From Dehalococcoidia bacterium (lineage in GTDB: Bacteria; Chloroflexota; Dehalococcoidia; Lucifugimonadales; UBA1127): 56,057 nt of DNA. The notes under the pieces were generated by a model, which was not told the DNA's origin, searched no databases, and saw nothing but the letters and a program-made list of their open reading frames with translations. Of the stretch, positions 24,588-32,030 are shown one piece after another (the first letter of the stretch is position 1; the number at the start of each line of letters is the position of its first letter). Location: positions 1,456 through 57,512 of the forward strand of contig JAPYRQ010000005.1 of the NCBI GenBank assembly GCA_029936935.1, read 5' to 3'. Both the position numbers and the translations under genes were made by a program.

Positions 24588-27005
24588 TCAGCCTTGCTGT
24601 CGTTGGGTGGCACCAAGTTCTTTTTCGAGTCGAGCCAACGTCCGCTCCATGGCCTTGGTGACCTCTTCCGCTGTCAGCGTGCGGTCCTGGGCCTGGAGGA
24701 ACACGCGGTAGGCCAGCGACCTAACGCCGTCATCCACCTGTGAGCCTATGTACACATCGAACAGGGTTGCGCGTGCGACGAGCGGGTGCTGCTCGATGAT
24801 TGTCTGCACCTTAGCGGCTGGTACATCTACCGACGCCGTGAGGGCCAGGTCTCGCAGCGCGCCGGGGTAGACGGACGGGCCACGGAAGCGACGGCCCACA
24901 TCAGGGAGGGCCGTCAGTAGCGCTGCAAGATCGATCTCAAAGTAGACTGCTCTTTCGGCCCGGACATCGAAGTGTTCAAGGACTGTCGGGTGGACTTCGC
25001 CAAGCTGGGCAATCTGCTGCCCGTTCGCTGTCACCACTGCGCTGCGACCGGGATAGTAGAAGGAGTCGTCGGTCGATTCGTAGCTGGCCACGACGTTCAA
25101 GCGCTCTAAGACTGATTCAAGGACGCCCTTGGCATCGTAGAAACCTGTTGCTGTTTCCTCAGCGCCCCACGTCGAGAGAGCGCCGGGGCCAGCCATGATG
25201 CCCGCAGCCACTTCCGGTTCGATAGGAAGCCCCTCGCCGTAGAACAGGTACTCTCGCCCCACTTCAAAATACCACTGGGGGACGTTGTCGTGGCGCTGGT
25301 TGTTGGCCAGCGTCTTTAGCAGACCGGGCTTCAGCGTCGTGCGAAGGTACTCGTGTTCAGGGCTCATGGGGTTGGCGGCACGAAGCAACTCTGGCTCTTT
25401 GGCTCCTTCAGCAGCCGTGCCCTTCGTCACCTCAATGGCCTGACCGCTGACCATGGAATAGTTGACCACCTCTTGCAGCCCCGCCGCGGCCAGCAAGTCA
25501 CGGATCTCTTCCTTGAGTTCACGCGCCGGATCCGGTTGGCTGAGGGGGATGGGTGTGGAGAGCATGGTGGTGGGGATACGGTCGTAGCCGATAACCCGTG
25601 CAATCTCCTCCACTAGGTCTTCTTCAATGGTGATATCGGCGCGCCAGGCTGGCACGGTGGTCTCCACGGCGTCGTCTCCGACTGCTTTGCAATCAAAGCC
25701 AAGTGTAGTGAGCGTCTTGGTCACTTCCTCCAGGGGGACGGTGATGCCAAGCACCCGTTCGAGTCGATTGAGCGTCAAAGTGACTTTGGCCACGTCCTGC
25801 TGGCCTGGATAGATATCGATGATGCCCTTGGCTGCGGTGCCGCCTGCCACGTCCAGCATGAGCTTGGTTGCGCGACGCAGCCCCAACGGTGACAGCTCCG
25901 GACGCCAGCCCTTCTCGAATCGCTGGGAGGCCTCTGAGCGAAGCTTGAGCGCATCGCCGGTGCGACGGGTGTTGAAGGGGTGCCAGCTTGCCGATTCCAG
26001 CAGGATGGTAGTTGTTGCTTCCGTGACTTCCGTGTTGCCTCCGCCCATGACACCCGCCAGGCCGATGACGCCGTCCGGGTCTGCGATGACCATCATCGGT
26101 GGCTGCAGCTTGCGCTCGATGCCGTCCAGGGTGGTGTGCTCCTCGTTGGGGGCAGCCTGCCGGACGATGACCTTGCGGTCCTTGACCTTATCGAAGTCGA
26201 AGGCGTGCAGCGGCTGGCCGTATTCCAGCATGACGTAGTTGGTCACATCCACGATGTTGTTGATGGGCCTCTGGCCAGCGCGGTTGAGCCTGTCCTGCAT
26301 CCATTGCGGCGACGGCCCAATAGTGATTCCTGTAATGAGCGAGGCTGTGTAGCGTTTGCAGTACTCCGGGTCCGCAACCTCTACGGTAGCTAGCAAGGCT
26401 ATCGGCTCGCCGTCTTCCGGGTAGCTGACATCCGGTTCTGTTATCCGATTGCCCTGGAACGCTGCGACCTCTCGGGCTACGCCGAGGACAGAAAGGCAGT
26501 CGGGCCTGTTCGCCGTAACCTCAAGGTCGAGGACAGCATCGCCAAGGTAGTCGGAGAGCAGCGAGCCCAAAGGGGCGTCGTCAGGAAGCACTAGAATGCC
26601 GTCGTGTTCCTCGCCGAGGCCAAGCTCAAGGACGGAGCAAATCATACCTTCCGACACCACGCCGCGTATCTTGGCGGGCTTCAGGGCCTCTGTCTTGCCT
26701 GAGTGGGTATCGAACATCCTTGCCCCCACCTTGGCGAAGGCGATGTTCTGGTCGACAGCCACGTTGGGGGCTCCACAGACCACCTGTAGCTGCTCCGCGC
26801 CAATGTCCACGGTGCAGAGTCGCAGCCGGTCAGCGTTGGGATGTTGCTCCACCGCAAGCACGTGGCCCACGTAGGTGTCGTTCCAGCCGCCAAGCTGCTC
26901 AACCCCGCCCGACTCAACGCCGGCCATGGTGAGGCGATGGGCAAGCTCGTCCACCGGGACGTTCACGTCTACATATGCTTTTAGCCAGGACAGGGGTACT
27001 TTCAC
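24588..27005 (-). CDS. pheT: Phenylalanyl-tRNA synthetase beta subunit
   Basis: 805 residues, full length. MKVPLSWLKAYVDVNVPVDE start; EMAP-II-like tRNA-binding domain (VGHVLAVEQHPNADRLRLCTVDIG, in parts); B3/B4 editing domain; B5 domain; catalytic-like core; and C-terminal ferredoxin-fold anticodon-binding domain (SVYPGALRDLALT). GTG start with GAGGT upstream. Lies 23 nt after pheS in the same operon; (alphabeta)2 with PheS charges tRNA-Phe. Confidence 0.96.
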   Translation of the reverse strand: MKVPLSWLKAYVDVNVPVDELAHRLTMAGVESGGVEQLGGWNDTYVGHVLAVEQHPNADRLRLCTVDIGAEQLQVVCGAPNVAVDQNIAFAKVGARMFDTHSGKTEALKPAKIRGVVSEGMICSVLELGLGEEHDGILVLPDDAPLGSLLSDYLGDAVLDLEVTANRPDCLSVLGVAREVAAFQGNRITEPDVSYPEDGEPIALLATVEVADPEYCKRYTASLITGITIGPSPQWMQDRLNRAGQRPINNIVDVTNYVMLEYGQPLHAFDFDKVKDRKVIVRQAAPNEEHTTLDGIERKLQPPMMVIADPDGVIGLAGVMGGGNTEVTEATTTILLESASWHPFNTRRTGDALKLRSEASQRFEKGWRPELSPLGLRRATKLMLDVAGGTAAKGIIDIYPGQQDVAKVTLTLNRLERVLGITVPLEEVTKTLTTLGFDCKAVGDDAVETTVPAWRADITIEEDLVEEIARVIGYDRIPTTMLSTPIPLSQPDPARELKEEIRDLLAAAGLQEVVNYSMVSGQAIEVTKGTAAEGAKEPELLRAANPMSPEHEYLRTTLKPGLLKTLANNQRHDNVPQWYFEVGREYLFYGEGLPIEPEVAAGIMAGPGALSTWGAEETATGFYDAKGVLESVLERLNVVASYESTDDSFYYPGRSAVVTANGQQIAQLGEVHPTVLEHFDVRAERAVYFEIDLAALLTALPDVGRRFRGPSVYPGALRDLALTASVDVPAAKVQTIIEQHPLVARATLFDVYIGSQVDDGVRSLAYRVFLQAQDRTLTAEEVTKAMERTLARLEKELGATQRQQG

Positions 27006-27028
27006 GTGTTACCTCAGGGTTTGTTGCG

Positions 27029-28114
27029 TTAGAACTGCCGTAGGAACCGGGCATCGTTGCCGTAGAAGTATCGGATGTCGTCGATGCCGTGCTTGAGCAT
27101 GGCGATACGCTCGACGCCCACGCCGAAGGCGAAGCCGGTGTACACAGATGGGTCTATGTTGGACATTTCCAACACGCGTGGGTGAACCATGCCCGCGCCC
27201 ATGATCTCAATCCAACCAGAACCACGACAGATGCGGCACATATCGTTGGAGCCCTTTACGTTGCCAGCGCCATCGCAGTTGAAGCAATCGATGGACATGT
27301 CCACGCCCGGCTCCACGAAGGGGAAGAAATCGCATCGAAAACGCACGCGACGCTCGGGGCCGAAGATCAATCGAGCGAACTCGTACAGTGTGCCCTTCAA
27401 GTTGGCGAAGGTTATGCCTTGATCGACGGCCAACCCCTCCACCTGGGCGAAGTGCCACTCATGGGTGGCATCGGTGGCCTCGTAGCGGTAAACACGGCCT
27501 GGCACCACCACACGCACCGGGGGCTTGGTCACCTCCATCACTCGCGCCTGCATGGGCGATGTATGGGTGCGCAGCAGCATGTCCTGCTCGCCATCCGCGT
27601 TGGTGTGGTCAAGCCACAGGGTATCGAACATGTCCCGCGCAGGGTGGTCTTTGGGGATGTTCAGCATTTCAAAGTTGTAGTGGTCTGTCTCTACTTCCGG
27701 ACCTTCGACGATCTGGAAGCCCATGGTGCCAAAGGCACTGGTGATCTCCCGCAGCGTCTGGGTGATGGGGTGGAGTCGACCGAGGGCGGGGCGACGGCCG
27801 GGCAGGGTGACGTCCACGCGACCTGCTACCGATGCCTGGTTGAACTGCGCCGACTTCATCTCCTCGATACGAGCCTCAAGCTGGCTCTCCAGGAGGGCTT
27901 TGACGTCGTTGGCCATGGCGCCCACGGTTCGCTTCGACTCCGTATCCAGCACCGCCATGCCTTTCATGATCATGGTGATGCGGCCCTCTTTGCGGCCCAG
28001 GTACGTTATGCGCCACGCTTCAATGCCGTCCGCGTCTGTGACGGCGTCAAGCTCAGCAACGGCGATGGTCTTGAGGTTGTGCAGTGTTCCCAGTATCTCA
28101 GGGGCGGTGGTCAT
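27029..28114 (-). CDS. pheS: Phenylalanyl-tRNA synthetase alpha subunit
   Basis: 361 residues. N-terminal coiled-coil arm for tRNA contact (about 1-85), then the class II catalytic core: GRRPALGRLHPITQT, motif 2 region GRVYRYEATDATHEWHFAQVEG (in parts) and motif 3 GFAFGVGVERIAMLKHG. A CNFDGAG-like Cys pair (DCFNCDGAG, CRICRGSGW) suggests a zinc-binding insertion seen in some PheS. ATG at 28114 follows GAAGGG. First gene of pheST. Confidence 0.96.
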   Translation of the reverse strand: MTTAPEILGTLHNLKTIAVAELDAVTDADGIEAWRITYLGRKEGRITMIMKGMAVLDTESKRTVGAMANDVKALLESQLEARIEEMKSAQFNQASVAGRVDVTLPGRRPALGRLHPITQTLREITSAFGTMGFQIVEGPEVETDHYNFEMLNIPKDHPARDMFDTLWLDHTNADGEQDMLLRTHTSPMQARVMEVTKPPVRVVVPGRVYRYEATDATHEWHFAQVEGLAVDQGITFANLKGTLYEFARLIFGPERRVRFRCDFFPFVEPGVDMSIDCFNCDGAGNVKGSNDMCRICRGSGWIEIMGAGMVHPRVLEMSNIDPSVYTGFAFGVGVERIAMLKHGIDDIRYFYGNDARFLRQF

Positions 28115-28228
28115 GGGCACCCTTCTACGTATGGTTTCCGTACGCCATTATAGGGTGCGGAGCACCAATTTGCTAACGGGTGTGGAGTAGCCTATGTTGG
28201 GTTCTAAATCCTTAAACATGCGTGACCG

Positions 28229-28564
28229 TTATTGTTCAGTTTCAAGGTTTTTCAGTAGTGTCTCTAATTGTTCATCGATTTGAAGGGCATAACGCTTAAC
28301 CAAATCAAAGAATGCCATGGCTTCCTCGGAATCATTAAGTTTTATCACTACGCGGTCGAGTACACTGCCTGTGGCATCCAAAACCCTAAATAAAAGTCGT
28401 GGTGTGCCTCCAATCAAAGCGGAAGACGAGTCTCTACGAAGCGTAATTGATTGACCACCGAATACAGCAGAGAAAGTATCGGCACGAGCCGTCCTTTCCC
28501 AAGGTATCTTTCCTTGCCAAGTTCTATCCTTGACTATATCGTAAATCTGGTCGATCGTGGCCAT
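28229..28564 (-). CDS. Unknown 111-residue protein
   Basis: No family recognised. It starts MATIDQIYDIVKDRTWQGKIPW, shown in parts; the middle is beta-rich (SITLRRD, RLLFRVLDATGSVLDRVVIKL) and the last third is helical and charged (EEAMAFFDLVKRY, LETLLKNLETE). Soluble, no signal. Its start overlaps the end of the upstream membrane protein gene by 41 nt, so the two are expressed together. Lower GC than neighbouring genes. Confidence 0.65.
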   Translation of the reverse strand: MATIDQIYDIVKDRTWQGKIPWERTARADTFSAVFGGQSITLRRDSSSALIGGTPRLLFRVLDATGSVLDRVVIKLNDSEEAMAFFDLVKRYALQIDEQLETLLKNLETEQ

Positions 28565-29072
28565 ATGCTTCCTCCGGAAGTGGATATTCGGTTGGCTCGG
28601 CGGTTGTAGTCTGCAATCGAGTTTGAATCATATTCAATTGAGAGTTTAAAGTCGCTATCTCTATAGTAGCGGTTGCGCTCTCCGCTAGAGCCTCCTCAAC
28701 TAGGTCTTCAATAATTCTAACTTGGGAAATTGCTGATGAAAGAGCTACTCCGTGCAAACTATTAGTTTTGGGAACATGCTCGTTGATTGAGGCTAATTCT
28801 GCTCGTAATACAGGGTACTGCTCAATAGCTAAATCCCACTTAGAAGCCCTATGCCAACCTTTAAGTCTCTCAATGATTCCTATTGCTTGTTCCAGTTCAC
28901 GAAAATACAAGACTTCAGTAATTTCAGACCGAGCCTCAATGGCAGCAACCTCGGCTGCTTCAGCAGCGGTTTGCGCATTACCCGTTGTTCGAATTGCCCA
29001 GGCCAGCCCGAAAAACGAAACAAGAACACCAACCACGCTAGCAGCACTACCCCACCAACTAAAACCTGGCAT
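28524..29072 (-). CDS. Membrane-anchored helical protein, unknown
   Basis: 182 residues. An N-terminal transmembrane helix (about 8-27, ASVVGVLVSFFGLAWAI) is followed by RTTGNAQTAAEAAEVAAIEA, a Glu/Ala-rich helix, then about 110 residues predicted helical, and a Pro/Glu-rich tail. The TM-plus-'AAEAA..A' layout is common in unknown small bacterial proteins of accessory regions. It overlaps the following 111-residue gene by 41 nt. Lower GC content and no relation to pheST suggest acquired DNA. No function claimed. Confidence 0.65.
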   Translation of the reverse strand: MPGFSWWGSAASVVGVLVSFFGLAWAIRTTGNAQTAAEAAEVAAIEARSEITEVLYFRELEQAIGIIERLKGWHRASKWDLAIEQYPVLRAELASINEHVPKTNSLHGVALSSAISQVRIIEDLVEEALAESATATIEIATLNSQLNMIQTRLQTTTAEPTEYPLPEEAYGHDRPDLRYSQG

Positions 29073-29314
29073 ACCTACATCATCTCACGGGCAAGGATTC
29101 ATTAAGTTAAATAGCATTAAGGACACATCGGATAAATGAACCATAGCATAGGTTTTTGCCAGTAACTAGAGGTTAAGAATGAAGGAGCGGGCAAGTATTG
29201 CACGTAGAAACGGGTTGATTGAATTCTGCGACCAATAGTAGAAGCAAATGTCCTCAAAAGCCCCTTAGGAGCAAAAACCCCTATAGGACACCGTACGACA
29301 GGGCGTTGGAAGTG

Positions 29315-29461
29315 TTACTTCTTCTTGGCCTTTTCGGTGCCTGGATAGATGATGCCAGGCAGCATAATCACGGGGAAGAACCATCCAGGAGTGTCAAACA
29401 CGATCAACGCCCCAAGCATTGCTATGCTGAAAGCCAGAACAACTGCCCCTGAGCGATTCAT
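29315..29461 (-). CDS. 48-residue membrane protein
   Basis: A short frame: ATG, then NRSGAVVLAFSIAMLGALIV (one TM helix), DTPGWFFPVIMLPGIIYPG (second hydrophobic stretch) and a basic end TEKAKKK, then TAA. No Shine-Dalgarno, but a TGA-TATACT extended -10 box ends exactly 6 nt before the ATG, the same arrangement as before mutL. The protein is coherent: helix-turn-helix hairpin with a positive cytoplasmic tail. Function unknown. Confidence 0.6.
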   Translation of the reverse strand: MNRSGAVVLAFSIAMLGALIVFDTPGWFFPVIMLPGIIYPGTEKAKKK

Positions 29462-29467
29462 GGGGTG

Positions 29468-29476
29468 AGTATATCA
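29468..29476 (-). promoter_or_regulatory. Extended -10 (TGA-TATACT) for the 48-aa gene
   Basis: TATACT lies at 29468-29473 with TG two bases upstream. The gap to ATG is CACCCC, so transcription would begin at or next to the start codon. TTGTCA lies 11 nt farther out, too close for a standard -35. Confidence 0.55.
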
Positions 29477-29509
29477 GGCCAAGGTGACAACCCTGCCTCG
29501 GCAGCAAAC

Positions 29510-29542
29510 GCCCCTTAGGGGCTCGGTCCAGCCTAAGGCTGG
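29510..29542 (-). terminator. Paired hairpins after the DUF3467 gene
   Basis: Two palindromes, CCAGCCTAAGGCTGG (29528-29542, overlapping the DUF3467 stop) and GCCCCTTAGGGGC (29510-29522), stand in a row. On the minus strand the second is followed by GTTTGCTG, a weak U-tract. Possible terminator or mRNA-end stabiliser. Confidence 0.4.
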
Positions 29543-29850
29543 TCGCGGAAGAGTTGCCAGTCCTCCTGAGGTATCTGTAGCTTCTCAAGCACATCTCGAG
29601 GCAGATCGATGTCTATGCCCGCCGCCTGCTCGTATCGACGTATATTCCGAAGCATCAGCACGGCTAGCGCCTTGGCCTGGGCCAGGGGCATACGTACCTG
29701 GTTGTTGTACTTGTGGGGCTCGTCAGAGTGGACGGAACGCAGGCCAAAGGTGATGGCGTAGCTCCAGTCCGTCAGATGGGTCTCAAACACATCTGAGAAC
29801 GATTCATCAATCTCACTGTGGTCGCTGGGGAGACGGTCGGGTTTTTGCAT
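29533..29850 (-). CDS. DUF3467 protein
   Basis: 105 residues, starting MQKPDRLPSDHSEIDESFSD, with AGGAGG 5-6 nt upstream. DUF3467 features: SDVFETHLTDWSYAITFG (N-terminal beta strands), HKYNNQVRMPLAQAKALAVLM (the 'v.ms..hak.l...L' segment), and a C-terminal helix with RRYEQAAG. Small soluble proteins of unknown function, found in bacteria and archaea. First of four small minus-strand genes with similar length and strong ribosome sites. Confidence 0.8.
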   Translation of the reverse strand: MQKPDRLPSDHSEIDESFSDVFETHLTDWSYAITFGLRSVHSDEPHKYNNQVRMPLAQAKALAVLMLRNIRRYEQAAGIDIDLPRDVLEKLQIPQEDWQLFRDQP

Positions 29851-29950
29851 AGCTTCCTCCTGGATGCGGTACCAGCTTCCAGCATAGGGGAAAGGCATGC
29901 CGTTCCTGAAGGGGGGTAAACCTGTAATTTTGTAGCTAATCGATGGTGTG

Positions 29951-30139
29951 TCAGTCGCCGGTGATGAGTGCCTCTATCTTGGATCGCTCATCGTCTGGCC
30001 ATTCGCTGGGGTCCTCTTCGTGGGTCACCAGGGCGTGGAGCTCAATGTGCTCCCACAGTTCGTCCTTGGTCTTCGCCGTGAACCGTCCCGGACAGGGGGC
30101 CATGCCGGGGTAATCGCTGCAAGCGTATGTGAACGCCAT
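29951..30139 (-). CDS. DUF1059-like small protein
   Basis: 62 residues, MAFTYACSDYPGMAPCPGRF then TAKTKDELWEHIELHALVTH. The Cys...CxG..F.a.t..EL..Hi..Ha...H pattern is that of DUF1059, with candidate metal ligands C7, C16 and the two or three late histidines. AGGAGG precedes the ATG. Function of the family is unknown. Confidence 0.7.
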   Translation of the reverse strand: MAFTYACSDYPGMAPCPGRFTAKTKDELWEHIELHALVTHEEDPSEWPDDERSKIEALITGD

Positions 30140-30216
30140 TGTGTGCCTCCTGGGGGATTGTATGTGCCTTGAGTATATTGGGAGTGCACGTAGGCAAGAG
30201 TGGCTAGCCACTCACC

Positions 30217-30465
30217 CTAAATCTTCTCCATCAACTTGCTTAACAGCGCCTTCAGGTCTGTGGCCTTCTTCTCGTCTTCCATCACCGCCAGGAACAACAC
30301 CGCCTGGCCGGGGCCGTCTCCCGCCTGCTCGATGTCCAGGTTGCTGAGCAGCGTGAAGGCTTCCTTGGCTTCGTCACCAACGGAGATGTGACCCTCGTCG
30401 ATGCCGTCAACAACGGTTAGGAACACCTCTCGAGAGATGCCAAGGGCGCGCTCCGGGGTCAGCAT
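30217..30465 (-). CDS. Small unknown protein, paralog of the next gene
   Basis: 82 residues, MLTPERALGISREVFLTVVD start with GGAGG upstream. Helix, then a central beta region, then AVLFLAVMEDEKKATDLKAL. The AV-(L/V)-(F/Y)-LA-(V/M/L)-MED-(E/D) block is shared with the neighbour at 30527, which marks a tandem duplication. No signal, no TM. Unknown function. Confidence 0.65.
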   Translation of the reverse strand: MLTPERALGISREVFLTVVDGIDEGHISVGDEAKEAFTLLSNLDIEQAGDGPGQAVLFLAVMEDEKKATDLKALLSKLMEKI

Positions 30466-30526
30466 AGTCGTGTTCCTCCATAGTATGGTCGAGGGTTTGG
30501 TTGTTGCGAAAAGGGGCTGCTAGAAC

Positions 30527-30781
30527 CTAGGGTTCTTCTATCCTGGATACGAGTTTCTCAACGTGCTGGGCAACCTCGTCATCTTCCATCAGGGCAAGGT
30601 ATACCACCGCTTTGGAGGGCTTTCCGCTGATGTAGCCTTCAACGTACGTTGTGTAGGTCAAGGTCACCAGGCTGTTATTTGGGTGTGTGTGCAGCTCCGG
30701 CATGTGGCCCGTATCAAACCGTTGCGCCAGGCTCTGAATCACCGAGTTGGCCATGGCTTCTGCGACCTCTGGGGTTATCAT
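30527..30781 (-). CDS. Small unknown protein, paralog of the previous gene
   Basis: 84 residues from ATG 30781 (MITPEVAEAMANSVIQSL), GGAGG upstream. Central TLTYTTYVEGYISGKPSKAV followed by VYLALMEDDEVAQHVEKL aligns with the 82-residue neighbour over the last 35 residues. First gene of the small-protein string. Unknown function. Confidence 0.65.
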   Translation of the reverse strand: MITPEVAEAMANSVIQSLAQRFDTGHMPELHTHPNNSLVTLTYTTYVEGYISGKPSKAVVYLALMEDDEVAQHVEKLVSRIEEP

Positions 30782-30849
30782 GCCGTTGTACCTCCACTGT
30801 AGTTCAATGAGTATACCCTCCAACGCTGGTTTTCGGGACTACATACTTG

Positions 30850-30921
30850 TTACCGAAATAACGAACTTCCACCGATGAGTGAGCCCGGTTGGCACTTCTT
30901 GCGGGTGTATAACCTACCCAA
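30850..30921 (-). pseudogene. Decayed zinc-finger tail of a second Fpg/MutM-like gene
   Basis: Read on the minus strand, 30850-30921 gives GRLYTRKKCQPGSLIGG then SSLFR-stop. It parallels the intact Fpg tail GHLTDYCKKCQPGSLFG at 31079. They share a 19-nt identity (30884-30902 with 31095-31113), and beyond it the protein stays similar with synonymous base changes, which points to an old paralog and not a recent site duplication. One zinc Cys is lost (CKKC to RKKC). Confidence 0.55.
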
Positions 30922-30922
30922 C

Positions 30923-31011
30923 GCGTAGCAGCGATGGGGTTGAAAACCCCCGGAAACTGAATAGTATTGACTATCGGGAGTCCCCGGAAAGAAACCCCCA
31001 CGTTGCTACGC
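30923..31011. repeat. 89-bp inverted-repeat structured element
   Basis: Left arm GCGTAGCAGCGATGGGGTT (30923-30941) and right arm 30993-31011 are reverse complements at 16 of 19 positions. The interior holds further small stems (GGGGTT/AACCCC; ATAGT/ACTAT). It abuts the decayed Fpg tail. It could be a MITE-like element or a structured RNA; I see no other copy in the window. Confidence 0.6.
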
Positions 31012-31037
31012 AGAAGGGTGGAGAGCCGGGGACTCCC
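30976..31037 (+). terminator. Long-loop 12-bp hairpin with U-tract
   Basis: GGGAGTCCCCGG (30976-30987) pairs perfectly with CCGGGGACTCCC (31026-31037), followed by TTTTTC. Its 38-nt loop contains the right arm of the inverted repeat at 30923, so the two pairings would form a pseudoknot or exclude each other. It ends a + strand transcript, yet no + strand gene lies upstream, hinting at a small RNA. Confidence 0.55.
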
Positions 31038-31078
31038 TTTTTCTGGGGGAATGATGCGTAGCTGGCGTGTAATGTAGA

Positions 31079-31924
31079 CTAGCCGAACAGACTTCCCGGT
31101 TGGCACTTCTTGCAGTAATCGGTCAGGTGGCCGTTGCTGGTGATGTGGGTGATGTTTGTGCCACACGTGGGGCAGGGCTGGTTGCCTTTGCCGTGCACCT
31201 TCAGAAAGTCGCGGACTTTGCGGTGGATGTCATCGCCCATGCGCTCCTGCAGTACAGGAATGGCGTTTGCCGGCACACTGTAGACCGCTTGGTGCAACCC
31301 CGCCAACTCCTCTTTGGAGAGGGATGTCAGCTTCTTGAAAGGGAACAGTCCCGCAGCGAAGAGCACTTCGTCCACGTAGGCGTTGCCGATACCTGAGACG
31401 GCACCCCCACGGGTCAGGACACCCTTGATCTCGCCACGGTATGGTTTGAGATGCTCTTTGAACTCCTCCAGCGAAAGAGGCTCGTTCAGCACGTCCGGAC
31501 CCTGATCGGTGAGGCGAGGAATTTGAGGGAGTTGCTCCGGCGTCAGGTAGTACACCATCCCCATCTGGTCGTCGTCGGTGTAGCGCAGCTGCTGCCCATC
31601 GGAGAGCGTCAGGGCAAGGAACGTGCGTTTGGCCACTCGCACAGAGGGGGCGCAGTGCTGGAGCGCACCGCTGAGCATGGGATTCACTACCAACAATCGC
31701 TCAGAGCCGTCCGAGCCCGTGGTCAACTCCAGGCCAAGGAACTTGCCTTTACGCCAAAAGGTCGAGAACGAACGCCCTGCGATGTCATCTGGCAACGCAT
31801 CAGGCTCAACAGCCATCGATCGCATGACGATGGGGCGCAGCACCTCAGCCTTGGTTATCGTCAGGCCAGTGAGGTGGCGCTCCAGGTAATCACGGATGAC
31901 GTACAGATCCGGCGCTTCCGGCAT
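31079..31924 (-). CDS. Fpg/Nei-family DNA glycosylase, divergent
   Basis: 281 residues. N-terminus MPEAPDLYVIRDYLE keeps the catalytic Pro2 and Glu3 but not the usual MPELPEVE. Helix-two-turn-helix: RGGAVSGIGNAYVDEVLFAAG. C-terminal zinc finger CPTCG...CKKCQPG with all four cysteines. The finger Arg that contacts DNA (GR-S/T-T) is His here (NGHLTDYC). This may be a specialised paralog of MutM or an Nei-like enzyme for oxidised bases. mutY at 54697 would be its partner in 8-oxoG defence if it acts on 8-oxoG. Confidence 0.82.
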   Translation of the reverse strand: MPEAPDLYVIRDYLERHLTGLTITKAEVLRPIVMRSMAVEPDALPDDIAGRSFSTFWRKGKFLGLELTTGSDGSERLLVVNPMLSGALQHCAPSVRVAKRTFLALTLSDGQQLRYTDDDQMGMVYYLTPEQLPQIPRLTDQGPDVLNEPLSLEEFKEHLKPYRGEIKGVLTRGGAVSGIGNAYVDEVLFAAGLFPFKKLTSLSKEELAGLHQAVYSVPANAIPVLQERMGDDIHRKVRDFLKVHGKGNQPCPTCGTNITHITSNGHLTDYCKKCQPGSLFG

Positions 31925-32030
31925 ACTGGCTCCTCGGTGCTAGCTGTACAGGTAGTGTAGTATTTATGTAGGGTACCTGAAAGACCAGCACGGGGGAGAA
32001 CCAGCAGAGACGCGTGGTTAACGTAACCGC

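Noticed and set aside
30884-31113. 19-bp direct repeat as an integration or target-site duplication around the inverted repeat
   Set aside because: Similarity continues at protein level beyond the 19 bp with synonymous changes, so it is better explained as a diverged Fpg paralog tail.
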